The notes under the pieces were generated by a model that was given only the letters and a program-made list of their open reading frames with translations, ran no database searches and was not told the origin of the DNA. Positions 1-8,590 of a stretch of 14,902 nt of DNA are shown here, one piece after another. Source of the DNA: Sulfurovum sp. (GTDB lineage: Bacteria > Campylobacterota > Campylobacteria > Campylobacterales > Sulfurovaceae); assembly GCA_004377245.1 (NCBI GenBank), contig SOIK01000125.1:1-14902 (forward strand), in the 5' to 3' direction. The position numbers were made by a program, and so were the translations under genes. How positions within the stretch are numbered: position 1 is the stretch's first letter; every line of letters starts with the position of its first letter.

Positions 1-540
1 TGGTTCATCAGATACAAATTTTTCAACTCCCTCTTTTTGGGACTGAGTGTGGGTGCCATCTTCACACTTTATGCTCCATTGGAACCCTCTATCTATTCAC
101 TGGGTGGTGTTTTACTTGCCGTGGCTATGATTATTGTTGCTAGGTTCTATCATACGATTCTCAACGCAAACTGGTTTTTTAGGATTTCACTCTTCGTAGA
201 AGTTATTTTACTCTTAGCCATGCTCTATTTTCTTTATGCTTCTTACAACTATCAAACAGCACTTATCCTCTACATTGGGTATCAAGTCACTTTTGTATTT
301 GGGTCTTATCTCATAAGAGCTGAAACACTTTTACTAAAGACTGATACACTTTTAACCAAACTTGATACAGTCAAACAATTAGGATACCTTTTGGGAATGG
401 GTGTATCGTATATTTTCTATAAAATACTTACTCAGTATGGCATAAAAGACAACCAAGACCAAGTCTATGATCTGCATTTTTTACTTATTGCTATTGAAGT
501 CATCGTAATTGTCTTGATCCTAAAGAGTTTCAAGAAATAA
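1..540 (+). CDS. Polytopic inner-membrane protein, 5' truncated by window edge
   Basis: The reading frame is open from base 1 (W-F-I-R-Y-K...) to a TAA at 538-540, so the gene begins upstream of the window. The TTG at 37 is an ordinary Leu codon inside a hydrophobic stretch, not a convincing start. The visible 179 residues hold about six hydrophobic segments (near residues 12-28, 33-50, 58-80, 83-104, 127-146 and 159-175) joined by short loops, and a basic C-terminus (KSFKK). The segment rich in Leu, Lys and Thr around LLLKTDTLLTKLDTVKQLGY would be a cytoplasmic loop. This looks like the C-terminal half of a transporter-like membrane protein, possibly of major-facilitator type, but no diagnostic motif is visible and the substrate cannot be stated. 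It converges on the minus-strand L,D-transpeptidase gene. Confidence 0.7.
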   Translation, partial: WFIRYKFFNSLFLGLSVGAIFTLYAPLEPSIYSLGGVLLAVAMIIVARFYHTILNANWFFRISLFVEVILLLAMLYFLYASYNYQTALILYIGYQVTFVFGSYLIRAETLLLKTDTLLTKLDTVKQLGYLLGMGVSYIFYKILTQYGIKDNQDQVYDLHFLLIAIEVIVIVLILKSFKK

Positions 541-687
541 CCCCACAATCACCAATCACCACTGCTGCAAAGCAGCGCTCCCCGCTCTTCTCTACACACT
601 ACGCACTACCCACTTCTGGAACTAAATTCCGATACCCCTGTTGCTAAAGCACAAGTGGGGTGTAACACTGTCGCAAAGCGACTCCTT
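541..687. terminator. Convergent intergenic region with small AAA-loop hairpins
   Basis: This gap separates two convergent genes. It contains GCTGC-AAA-GCAGC (564-576) and GTCGC-AAA-GCGAC (670-682), each preceded by CACTG or similar, plus an imperfect CCCC...GGGG hairpin around 635-660. No hairpin is followed by a clean T-run, so a bidirectional intrinsic terminator is plausible but unproven. No gene is seen here. Confidence 0.35.
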
Positions 688-1182
688 CTAATCATGATAA
701 TCAACTATCCCATAGTCATCATCATAATAGCTATCTCCATACTGACCTCTCCCCACCATATAGTCACGAGCATCGCCCTCAACATAAACAGAAGTACCCA
801 CACTTGCCCAACGGTACATCTTTTGTGCAAAACCTTTTTTAAGGCGGATACATCCATGAGAAGCAGGTTTATTGGGAACATAACCTAAATGCATAGCGAT
901 GCCACTGTTGGTCAGTCGCATCATATAGGGCATCTTGGCACCACCATTTGGCTTTGGCCATAGGTTAGACTTATGATGACGTTTCTTTTGAATGATCTTA
1001 AACTCGCCATTGGGTGTTTCTCTACCCTTCTTACCTGATGATATACGCCCTTCAAAGATAATATATCCATCTTCCAGTGCATAGGCTTTTTGTTCTGAAA
1101 GGTCAACTACAATCACTTTATATGCGACAAGTGTTGTTGATGATAACACTATAGCAAACAAAATACCAATTATTTTTTTCAT
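688..1182 (-). CDS. Secreted L,D-transpeptidase (YkuD domain)
   Basis: This 164-residue protein starts at an ATG with a good ribosome site (AAGAAGGA, about 8 bases upstream). Residues 1-20 form a signal peptide (MKKIIGILFAIVLSSTTLVA), followed at once by the YkuD fold: YKVIVVDLSEQKAYAL, then TPNGEFKI around 57-64, and the catalytic signature with His98, Ser108-His109-Gly110-Cys111 and R113. The spacing H-x9-S-H-G-C matches L,D-transpeptidases, in which the Cys attacks meso-diaminopimelate-containing stem peptides in the periplasm to make 3-3 cross-links or to attach or trim peptides. No LysM or other targeting domain is present; the protein is a minimal catalytic domain plus a C-terminal tail rich in Tyr and Asp (residues 140-164). 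It appears to be a stand-alone gene; the gene upstream ends 240 bases away across a large palindrome. Family assignment is firm; the exact reaction is not decided by sequence. Confidence 0.9.
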   Translation of the reverse strand: MKKIIGILFAIVLSSTTLVAYKVIVVDLSEQKAYALEDGYIIFEGRISSGKKGRETPNGEFKIIQKKRHHKSNLWPKPNGGAKMPYMMRLTNSGIAMHLGYVPNKPASHGCIRLKKGFAQKMYRWASVGTSVYVEGDARDYMVGRGQYGDSYYDDDYGIVDYHD

Positions 1183-1261
1183 TATTTTTTTCCTTCTTCA
1201 GGGTTCTTATGAGGTTACTTTATCTTTTTTATGTGAAAAATTTGTGTAGATATTTTTTATC

Positions 1262-1420
1262 CCGAATTATGCAATAGGATTATGAAAATAGCGTTTATGC
1301 TTGTGTTTAGGGTGTTTACAGAAAATTTGAGTTTAACCCGAAGGTTAAGCGATGATTTTCTGTGAATGCCCTAGACACAATGATATATGCTAGTTTTATG
1401 ATTTCTATTGCATATTTTGG
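1262..1420 (+). repeat. 159-bp imperfect palindrome; + strand RNA would form a ~70-bp hairpin
   Basis: Arms 1262-1338 and 1343-1420 pair around a CGAA loop (1339-1342). I count 11 G-U pairs on the plus-strand RNA (for example 1264-1418, 1278-1404, 1281-1400, 1307-1374, 1313-1368, 1317-1364) and no A-C mismatch. On the minus strand those 11 positions would be A-C mismatches. True mismatches are few: T1267/T1415, A1288/G1393, T1295/T1386, the pair of positions 1299-1300/1381-1382, and a symmetric U-U, G-A, A-G loop at 1328-1330/1351-1353, plus one bulge (T1402). It ends two bases from the stop codon of the 342-aa gene. On the minus strand the apical loop reads C(UUCG)G, typical of stable hairpins. 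It could be a non-coding RNA, a MITE-like insertion, or a transcription end structure. Confidence 0.75.
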
Positions 1421-1422
1421 AT

Positions 1423-2451
1423 TTACTTAATATCCACTTCAAAATACCCACATTCTACCGTTGGAGTTGATGAACTACCTGCAGCAACCGTTCCAAAATC
1501 CAGCTTTACAGGGTTAACTCCATTTGCTGTTCCGTTTGCTCCATTATTGCTTGCAGATGTCACACCTAGACAATTACATGTACCAGACTGTATTTGTAAA
1601 TACTGTATTGTACTGTAATCAAAGTTTGAATTTAAATCATCTTCGACAATCACATTATCCGCTGCACTTGCACCTGTATTACTCACTTCAAAAGCATAAC
1701 GAATAGTTGCACCAGGTATTCTTTTGGGATTAGTAGTGATATTAACAGGATCATTTATGACACATGAAGATTTAGTGATTTGAACACTAGGAGGTATATA
1801 ATATAAGATATCTTTTGTTTGATCAATAGCACTATCATAAGAGTGCTGATCATAATGTGTTCCATCCTCTTGTACACCTATGGTTGCACCATTATTGGCA
1901 TAATCAGTACAACCACCACCACACAAGGTTCCATCAGCATCACTTGTTGAATCATATCTAAAACGAATTGATCCATTAGCATATAAGACTACCTGAAAGC
2001 TATAACTACTACTTCCTCCATTATCACTATAGTGAGGTACTTCTTCCCATGAAATCACAAAACGCTCATTAGCCCCACCAGAATCAAGCCTACCATACCT
2101 GATATTACCTCCTCCTTCTGGGTTCATATCATCCCAATAAGGAAATATACTTACATCTCGATAAGGTATTTGTTCATTATCATAAGAAAAATCACCATTT
2201 CTACCAAAAGTTAATGCTCCATTGGTGCTCACTCTAAGCCTTTTATATGTAGTTCCGTTAAATGGAAAATCAAATCCTATTCTGAGACGTATATCATCAT
2301 CATCTTCTGGATTATTCCATATAGTTGGAGCCGTATCAAATGCTGTTTCAGGAACTATAGATTTAGATAGATACTGTAAAGGAGCAGCAATTATACCAAT
2401 AGGTAAACAGAGAAACCATACAAGAATCAATAGGTTTTTTTTATTTACCAC
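1423..2451 (-). CDS. Secreted nidogen-like plus DUF11-like surface protein
   Basis: The 342-residue product starts at GTG 2449-2451, which overlaps the stop of the upstream large gene by 7 bases; GAGGT about 8 bases upstream inside that gene supports translational coupling. Residues 1-23 are a signal peptide. Residues 55-195 look like a nidogen/NIDO-type extracellular beta domain: IGFDFPFNGTTY, STNGALTFG, FPYWDDMNP, FVISWEEV, SFQVVLYANGSIRFRY and ATIGVQ are in the usual order. Residues 225-342 are a DUF11-like cassette (KSSC, NPKRIPGATIRY, VSNTGASAADNV, ECGYFEVDIK) that closely matches the C-terminus of the 359-aa protein in the same cluster. Cysteines 230, 292, 294 and 334 in this cassette suggest disulfides. 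It is the last gene of the cluster and probably sits at or outside the outer membrane; partner and ligand are unknown. Confidence 0.8.
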   Translation of the reverse strand: MVNKKNLLILVWFLCLPIGIIAAPLQYLSKSIVPETAFDTAPTIWNNPEDDDDIRLRIGFDFPFNGTTYKRLRVSTNGALTFGRNGDFSYDNEQIPYRDVSIFPYWDDMNPEGGGNIRYGRLDSGGANERFVISWEEVPHYSDNGGSSSYSFQVVLYANGSIRFRYDSTSDADGTLCGGGCTDYANNGATIGVQEDGTHYDQHSYDSAIDQTKDILYYIPPSVQITKSSCVINDPVNITTNPKRIPGATIRYAFEVSNTGASAADNVIVEDDLNSNFDYSTIQYLQIQSGTCNCLGVTSASNNGANGTANGVNPVKLDFGTVAAGSSSTPTVECGYFEVDIK

Positions 2452-5400
2452 GACATCAACCTCACAATATCTTTCAAACTCTGTTGGTCAAATTTCATCC
2501 TAAACTGAGCATAAGGGCCTTCTATACGGTAAGTTTGGAGTGAGAAATCTCTGTCTTCAAATCCTTCCCAATTATATCCTAGAGTAAGGAGCATATTATC
2601 AAAGAGGTTGTATCCTGTATAGAGTCCAAAGCCATAGTCCCAGTTGTCTGCACTTTGAGCATAAAGGACAGAAGCTTGTGCACCCATTTCCCATTTTCCT
2701 GTTATATCATATCTTATATCTACTCCAAAAAGTTGTGTAATACCTTTATGTTCATACTCTTCTACCGTATCGACTACGTACTTGATGCCGTGTTGCAATG
2801 AAACTTCCATATCAACACTAGGAGTATAGTTAAAGTTTAAATTATTGATAACCTTTTGAGTTGTCGTATCATTCTCCAGTTGATCGTTTTTTGTATAAAT
2901 ATAGTCTAACTTCTCTAGCACTATCCAGTTTGTCTGTTCAGGCCTATAGGCAAGGGAGAAGCGAAGATCAGCATCTTTTTGACTTTTAAAATCATCATAC
3001 ACTTTATTATACCCTGCACTTAAAGCTAAGGCTAAAGCATCATTTGCTTGTGTATAAACACCTGCTGTAAAATTATATTTATTCTCTTTTTGACCATTTC
3101 TATACTCACCATTGATCAAAGCAGTCCATGTATCAGTGTGGTAATTTACTCCTAAACGATATGCATCAAACGTATCATTTTCTCCTGTAAGATTACCATC
3201 AAGAAGTTCACCTCTTTCATACCCTACATTAAAACTCCAGTTTTTGTTGAACTGATACGTTTGTAGCATACCCAGTGTATTGTAAATACGTGTAGTATCA
3301 TTAGTAAATTCACTTACCGTAGTGTTTTCAAAAGTCATACCAGACCACGGACGGTAACGCATACCCACACGTCCAAGCTCATGATCTTCTGTACCTTTTG
3401 CCCACTCATAGTTTGCAAACAAATTAAGGGAAGAAGTCAGTGCGTAGTCTAAACCTACCGTCGTTTTAGTTGGGAAAAGTTTATCTTCATCTTTTCCAAA
3501 AGACTGGTCATGCATTGCCGAGAGTTTTAACCTTTGATCAAAAAATGCATATGAAGCCCCAAAAAGCATCTGATGTACTGCTTGGGTGTCTGCATGGTCT
3601 GCAAATCTATATCCAGTGTACGCTGACCACAATGTTTTATCCATCTGTGCACGGAACTCAAAGACATCTTGATCTTTACTATTGAGTAAGTCTGTATCTC
3701 GATAAGCTGAAGCTTTAAGACTTAAACGATTATCAAATGTTTTCGTTGCATCTATCCCTAATTTTCTCGTTGCACCCAAGCTGGAACTTATCTGTCCTAG
3801 TCCAAAGCTATCTTCCTGCTCACGATAGTAGGCTCGTACATGAAGCCCATTAGAGACATGCTCTACCTCTGCTAGTTTTGCATCACCATAGGTTGTGTTA
3901 CCATCTTGTGTGGTTTTAGTTTTAGCATATTCCGCTTTTATGGCCGTGTTTGCCCCTACTTTGATGGTTGTATCAGCTCCATAAAGTTCACTTTGCTTTT
4001 TAGCTGTATCCTCATGAATGTAACTTCCACCTATCTCTAATGCACCTTTAAGTGTTTTGAATGCTGCTCTACCACCATAAGTATAGTGTTTACTGCCGTC
4101 ACCCTCTATCTCATAATCTACCACGATAAACCTAGGGTTAAAGTTCTTATCGTTACTATAGATAGGTTCTTTGAAATACAGTGTTCCCCTATCATAATCT
4201 ATCTCATAGTCTCTAAATCTTTGTAAGGTTTTCTTCTCTATTACACGCTCATTATGATAACGGTCTCTCACCTCTATAGTCACAGACTCTGAGTTTAAAA
4301 TAATCGGCTTGTTTTTAAGGTGATAGAAGCCTGAAGTCCCATCTCCTCTTATCTCATCTTTCATAAAGAGTTGATCGGTGTGTGCCACAAAAGCAGTAGC
4401 CTCTATGTTTTCTCCATGATATTCACTCTTTACCCCTGTCATTCTTCGTGAATACTGTGAAAGCTCCGTATAGGTCATGTCAGTACTAAAATCGCCAAAG
4501 AGTGCAGAGAAACGCTCTTTTTCTATCTTGAGGAAAAGTTTTTTTCTACTTGCTGCTTCATAGTTTTGCACCGATCCATCGTTATACAGTGTATAGTAAG
4601 TATTTGGGTCTATTTCATCAAAGAGTTTAGAGTTCTTCGTATCTTTCCCACTGTCATATGCCATCGTAAGCAACCACTCACCTTTGATGCGTCCTTTTGC
4701 AAAGAAAGAGACTCTACCCTCTGTGACCACCTTGTCTTCAGCACCTTTTGCATCTAAAGACTCTTGGTGTCCTTTAAGCGTGTTGTAGCCCACTGTACCC
4801 TCTGCAAACCCTACCATGATCCACTCACGAAGTTGTGGTTTAAGCCATGCACGTATCACTTCATCTCTCTCTTGTATCTTGAAGTGTAGAGAAGCTGTAC
4901 CTGACTGCGTCGTCGGCTGAAGCTTAATGTATGCGATACCACCAGAATGAATAGTGTATCGGTTTTCACCCGTTGCACCACCTAATGGATTTTCCTGAAG
5001 TTGGTCTAAAGCAACTTGTGACTGATATGGTGCTTCTATGCTAAATGTCCCCGTGATGCCTGCGCGAAGAGGATAGCCATCAGCATCTATGAACTTCACA
5101 GCGATCACAGGAGAGTGCTTTCCATCTGCCACAGCAAAAGAGTTTTTAGCTATGTACTCCACTTTAACAGGGGCACTAGAGACATGTAAGATACGCGTAA
5201 GGGTCTTGATAACTTGATTTTGTTTATTAAGTATCTTTACTGTAATGGTGTTAGTCTGATCGAGTAAATCCACCCCTTTATAAGTATCGATGACTGTTGA
5301 ATTATTGGTATCAGTTTTTCTTCCATCATAGTTAAGCATGCTTACTTTTTGGTCATTGAGCCATACCTCAGCTTTTTGGTTTTTGTCATGTACTACAGCG

Positions 5401-7301
5401 ATGCGTGTACTTGGGATGCTTGGAACAAACTTTTCAGGTGGCCAAAGTATCTCTGTTTTGCCTTTAAGACTGCCAAGGTGACTACGGTTATATTTTGGCA
5501 TGGTTGGTACAGCTGTAGGGATGGTGTAATCATAGATATCAGCGACTTTAGTTTTGGCTCTAATAGCATTTGCATCTTGCTTCACTACGACAGTACGATT
5601 CAAACAGAAGTCAACCCTTTTGAGTGCCCCTCGACCTACATCCACAAATTGAGAAAAATCACGTCCTGCAAAACGTGCATTTTTAGCATTTTTTCCCATC
5701 TCATAGCCATCTGGAAGCATATCAACATCCATTTGTACCACATGTGTGCCTGCATCTACACCCTCTATGTGGTATTTACCGTTTTTGTCGGTCACGACAT
5801 AAGTACCGTTTTCCATGTAGAGTCTTACATTCGCTACACCGTGTCCTTTTTTATTGTTCTCATAGGCACATTCATAAATCTGTCCTATAATGATACCTTT
5901 GCTTCGCATCAATTCTTCTTTGACTCTTACTGTAGCTGATGCTCTGTTAGATCTTGGAATGCCTTGACCACTCACCCATGCCTCATTGATCGCTTCACCA
6001 TTTACAACACCAGCCGTGATCTCAGCAATAAAAGTAATGGTTGCGGTGCTTTTTGCTTCAACCTCAGCTATCTTGTAGTAGAGATGTTTTCCATCTTCTG
6101 AGACGCTTGGAGTGATATCTGCACCCTCTAGTTTTGAAGTACCCTTTTTATACTTCACTCCTAAAGGAAGATGGTCATCAACTACAAGATCTCTGGCTCT
6201 GCTGTTACCATCATTATGTACAGCCAGTGTGTATTGCACGATCTCACCTATGCTTACTGCATCTTTATTGACCTGTTTCCCTATCCAGACAACTGCTCTA
6301 TCTCTATCTAAAGGGATATCCATTACAGGCAGAACACCTCCTCTGTGACTAAAGGTTTCCCCATAAGAGACCATCTCTTTGACTTCATAGTTGTACTGCT
6401 TGAGCTCATTTGGACTAAAGACAGAAGGGAAATAGTAGCTATTGTCAGGATCATTTACCTCTATGCGGTACTTTCCGGCAGGTGCGCTACCAAAACGAAA
6501 CACTATAGAGCTATTCGCCGCTACTTTGCTATCTCCATTGTCTGTTGATCCAGCTATCTGTTTTGTACTTTTTGTCTGTGCCACAACACTGCCTGTAGAA
6601 ACTTCTACCAAAGAGACTTCTATATTTGCCAAAGATATACCATCTTCAGTTGCAAATACGTGTGAGTACGGTGCTATAGTAGCCGCATCAACTTTAACAC
6701 TACTATCTTGGTCTTCATAGTTTACCTCTATCTGCTCCCCTGGATCCACATGTAAACTGCCATCATGAGGAGCACTTGCTCCACTTACTGCCGGCAAGTA
6801 CCCGGTAAAGACCCCACTGTTTGCACTGGTTTCAACAAGCTGTATGGTTTCTGTACCCCCTGATGGAGAAGTAATAGTTACCTGGATGACATCTCGTACT
6901 GTAGAGTCAACATTACGATCAACATCCTTTACCTCAATGATCAACAGGTCATCTATATCATAAAGTGACGCATCACTCATAATGATCGGGTTTGTTGTAT
7001 CAAGCACTGTTCCATCTGGCAAGATAGGCGCCGGCATACTTTGCCATGTAGCGCTACCATCAAAACAGCTACTTTGACCTAGTGTTAAATTCTCATCTCC
7101 GCTACCGTCTGCACGAAGAAAACGTATCTGTGCCGGTGTCCCTTCTACTGTAAGGTTTACCTCGTTTGAAGTGCTGTTTTTATCTATATTATGTACAGTA
7201 TAGGTTGCTTGGGCTGTATTTGAGATGATATCACCTACATTCGCAGCCATTGCAACTGTAGAAAATAGGAATACCATCCATACAACAATCATTTTTCTCA
7301 C
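2445..7301 (-). CDS. Large outer-membrane surface protein with DUF11, regulatory-like and barrel-like regions
   Basis: The open frame runs to an ATG at 7452-7454 (1,669 residues), but I prefer GTG 7299-7301 (about 1,618 residues). It gives MRKMIVVWMVFLFSTVAMA, a proper signal peptide, whereas the ~51 residues before it come from repeat-like DNA and the 7454 ATG lacks a ribosome site. Numbered from 7454: residues 72-105 share the G-x-I-x-N-x-A-x-x-T-Y module of the sister proteins; ~388-510 is a DUF11 domain (VVWIGKQV...YTLAVHNDG); ~520-580 is a carboxypeptidase-regulatory/SdrD-B-like domain (GVANVRLYMENGTYVVTDKNG); an Ig-like stretch follows near SPVIAVKFIDADGYPL. From ~1,000 on, alternating beta-strand sequence with a GDFSTDMTYTELSQYSRR motif suggests an outer-membrane barrel ending in Trp. 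A surface or adhesion role is inferred from architecture, not shown. Confidence 0.8.
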   Translation of the reverse strand: MRKMIVVWMVFLFSTVAMAANVGDIISNTAQATYTVHNIDKNSTSNEVNLTVEGTPAQIRFLRADGSGDENLTLGQSSCFDGSATWQSMPAPILPDGTVLDTTNPIIMSDASLYDIDDLLIIEVKDVDRNVDSTVRDVIQVTITSPSGGTETIQLVETSANSGVFTGYLPAVSGASAPHDGSLHVDPGEQIEVNYEDQDSSVKVDAATIAPYSHVFATEDGISLANIEVSLVEVSTGSVVAQTKSTKQIAGSTDNGDSKVAANSSIVFRFGSAPAGKYRIEVNDPDNSYYFPSVFSPNELKQYNYEVKEMVSYGETFSHRGGVLPVMDIPLDRDRAVVWIGKQVNKDAVSIGEIVQYTLAVHNDGNSRARDLVVDDHLPLGVKYKKGTSKLEGADITPSVSEDGKHLYYKIAEVEAKSTATITFIAEITAGVVNGEAINEAWVSGQGIPRSNRASATVRVKEELMRSKGIIIGQIYECAYENNKKGHGVANVRLYMENGTYVVTDKNGKYHIEGVDAGTHVVQMDVDMLPDGYEMGKNAKNARFAGRDFSQFVDVGRGALKRVDFCLNRTVVVKQDANAIRAKTKVADIYDYTIPTAVPTMPKYNRSHLGSLKGKTEILWPPEKFVPSIPSTRIAVVHDKNQKAEVWLNDQKVSMLNYDGRKTDTNNSTVIDTYKGVDLLDQTNTITVKILNKQNQVIKTLTRILHVSSAPVKVEYIAKNSFAVADGKHSPVIAVKFIDADGYPLRAGITGTFSIEAPYQSQVALDQLQENPLGGATGENRYTIHSGGIAYIKLQPTTQSGTASLHFKIQERDEVIRAWLKPQLREWIMVGFAEGTVGYNTLKGHQESLDAKGAEDKVVTEGRVSFFAKGRIKGEWLLTMAYDSGKDTKNSKLFDEIDPNTYYTLYNDGSVQNYEAASRKKLFLKIEKERFSALFGDFSTDMTYTELSQYSRRMTGVKSEYHGENIEATAFVAHTDQLFMKDEIRGDGTSGFYHLKNKPIILNSESVTIEVRDRYHNERVIEKKTLQRFRDYEIDYDRGTLYFKEPIYSNDKNFNPRFIVVDYEIEGDGSKHYTYGGRAAFKTLKGALEIGGSYIHEDTAKKQSELYGADTTIKVGANTAIKAEYAKTKTTQDGNTTYGDAKLAEVEHVSNGLHVRAYYREQEDSFGLGQISSSLGATRKLGIDATKTFDNRLSLKASAYRDTDLLNSKDQDVFEFRAQMDKTLWSAYTGYRFADHADTQAVHQMLFGASYAFFDQRLKLSAMHDQSFGKDEDKLFPTKTTVGLDYALTSSLNLFANYEWAKGTEDHELGRVGMRYRPWSGMTFENTTVSEFTNDTTRIYNTLGMLQTYQFNKNWSFNVGYERGELLDGNLTGENDTFDAYRLGVNYHTDTWTALINGEYRNGQKENKYNFTAGVYTQANDALALALSAGYNKVYDDFKSQKDADLRFSLAYRPEQTNWIVLEKLDYIYTKNDQLENDTTTQKVINNLNFNYTPSVDMEVSLQHGIKYVVDTVEEYEHKGITQLFGVDIRYDITGKWEMGAQASVLYAQSADNWDYGFGLYTGYNLFDNMLLTLGYNWEGFEDRDFSLQTYRIEGPYAQFRMKFDQQSLKDIVRLMSW

Positions 7302-7464
7302 GTCATTCTGAACTTGATTCAGAATCCCCTTGGACTCTAAAGCAAACTCAGCATTGCTACTTGAGGCAAAAGCCCCCAAAACTTGGCACAACTCTCCCAT
7401 TCGAGCCTTAAAGGTCGATGGGATAGTGGCTAACTTTTGTAAAGCTTTTAACATCTATACTTAA
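7302..7464 (-). repeat. Repeat-derived leader in front of (and in frame with) the large surface-protein gene
   Basis: Between the stop of the 359-aa gene (7465) and the signal peptide of the large protein lies an in-frame stretch encoding about 51 non-secretory residues (MLKALQKLATIPSTFKARMG...ILNQVQNDV). Its inner end is a copy of the CGTC-hairpin repeat (7301-7325: ATTCTGAA, loop CTTGA, TTCAGAAT). Such a segment ahead of a signal peptide is not expected in a functional precursor, so it is probably an inserted repeat that happens to stay open. Confidence 0.55.
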
Positions 7465-8544
7465 TTACTGAATAGTAACTTCAATATATCCACACTCTGT
7501 AGCACCGGCTGCTACTGTAGCATAATCAAGGGTTACATTGCTTGTTCCTGCACCTCCTGTACCAGCATTTGTTTCTACTGTACCAGCTTTAGTTGCACAA
7601 GCATTTGTACCACCGTCTATACCAGCACAAGCTGCAGTTCTCACTTCAAGGTTTGCTGCACTCGTTCCATATTGAGTTGCGATCGCATCTGCTAAACTTA
7701 CAACTGTTGCCGCAGCAGAACCGGTATTCGCTATTTGAATCTCATATCGAATTATTGCCCCAGGAATACGTTTAGGATTTGTACCTGCATTAACAGGGTC
7801 ACTAAGTACACATGAGCTCTTAACTACAGCAAGTGCTGCAGATACTACTTTATAAGCACTATGGTCTGCATGCATACCATCATTTGCACCTTCAGTTGCA
7901 CCTGCTCCATCTCCATCAGCAAATACGATCTCTTCACCCATTGCTGTATCAGCATTTGCACTATCATCTGTTGCAATAGCTGCACCTTGTCCAGCCGCAC
8001 CTCCCACTGCTACCTGAGCGGTCAATGTATGATCTGAAACATCATTATTCACTTGACCTGTTGGAATATTTGAAACAATAAATACAGTTACCGCTGCATC
8101 TGGTGCAAGCTCATCAATAAATGTTGCTGTATCCGTACCTGTATCATATACACCATTGCCATTGACATCTACAAATACTTGCACAGTAGTTGCATCAAAA
8201 TTATCTGTCTCACCAGCATATGGATTTCCATCATTTAGCGTTTGAGTCAGTAAAAAATCCTGTACTTTGTTACCTGTGTTGGTAACTTCAAACGTTAAAA
8301 CTTGTACTGTTGCACCGGGTGTAACTGCTACTATAGTTGCATCTTGATGCGCAACTGTTAAGTCAATTTTATTATCCACGATAAAACTATCTGTATTTGA
8401 TACTATAGCCGTTTGACTCACTGTACCAACTGTATAACTTAATGTTGCACTGTTATTAACCAGTGTTCCTGCAACCGTCCCTGCAGCATTTGCCCCCATA
8501 AATCCAAATAGCATTGTTGATGCCATTACCAAAATCTTTTTCAT
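7465..8544 (-). CDS. Secreted DUF11-like protein with calcium-loop motif
   Basis: The 359-residue product starts at an ATG with AAGGAG six bases upstream. Residues 1-20 form a signal peptide (MKKILVMASTMLFGFMGANA). Residues 22-150 form a beta-rich module opening with AGTLVNNSATLSYTVG, which is shared with the 307-aa sister protein and the large protein. Residues 126-134 (DVNGNGVYD) match a dockerin/thrombospondin-type calcium-binding loop. Residues 240-359 are a DUF11-like cassette (KSSCVLSDPVN, NPKRIPGAIIRY, IANTGSAAA, ECGYIEVTIQ) nearly repeated in the 342-aa protein; Cys 245, 306, 316 and 351 may form disulfides. The composition is Ala/Thr/Val-rich, as in exported surface-layer or adhesin proteins. 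It precedes the large outer-membrane gene by 10 bases to the open-frame ATG and is probably co-transcribed with it. The function is unknown beyond being extracytoplasmic. Confidence 0.8.
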   Translation of the reverse strand: MKKILVMASTMLFGFMGANAAGTVAGTLVNNSATLSYTVGTVSQTAIVSNTDSFIVDNKIDLTVAHQDATIVAVTPGATVQVLTFEVTNTGNKVQDFLLTQTLNDGNPYAGETDNFDATTVQVFVDVNGNGVYDTGTDTATFIDELAPDAAVTVFIVSNIPTGQVNNDVSDHTLTAQVAVGGAAGQGAAIATDDSANADTAMGEEIVFADGDGAGATEGANDGMHADHSAYKVVSAALAVVKSSCVLSDPVNAGTNPKRIPGAIIRYEIQIANTGSAAATVVSLADAIATQYGTSAANLEVRTAACAGIDGGTNACATKAGTVETNAGTGGAGTSNVTLDYATVAAGATECGYIEVTIQ

Positions 8545-8590
8545 GATCTTCTCCTTGTTTTAACCTTTCGGTTTTCTCCTTGCCTTTTAA
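8545..8590 (-). promoter_or_regulatory. Duplicated ribosome site flanking a GAAA-loop hairpin
   Basis: Reading the minus strand, the leader of the 359-aa gene carries two AAGGAGAA sites (CTCCTT on plus at 8551-8556 and 8576-8581) separated by AACC-GAAA-GGTT (8562-8573), a small GNRA-capped hairpin. The site nearest the ATG is the usable one; the farther copy may be a standby or a relic of duplication. Confidence 0.45.

Noticed and set aside
655..888. 77-residue plus-strand frame
   Set aside because: It overlaps the 3' end of the L,D-transpeptidase on the opposite strand, has no ribosome site, and its Ile-rich sequence is the complement of the Asp/Tyr-rich tail.
5349..5939. 196-residue plus-strand frame inside the large surface gene
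   Set aside because: It lies wholly antisense to well-structured domains (DUF11/regulatory-like), has Cys/His/Tyr-rich composition typical of a reverse-strand shadow and no ribosome site or domain.
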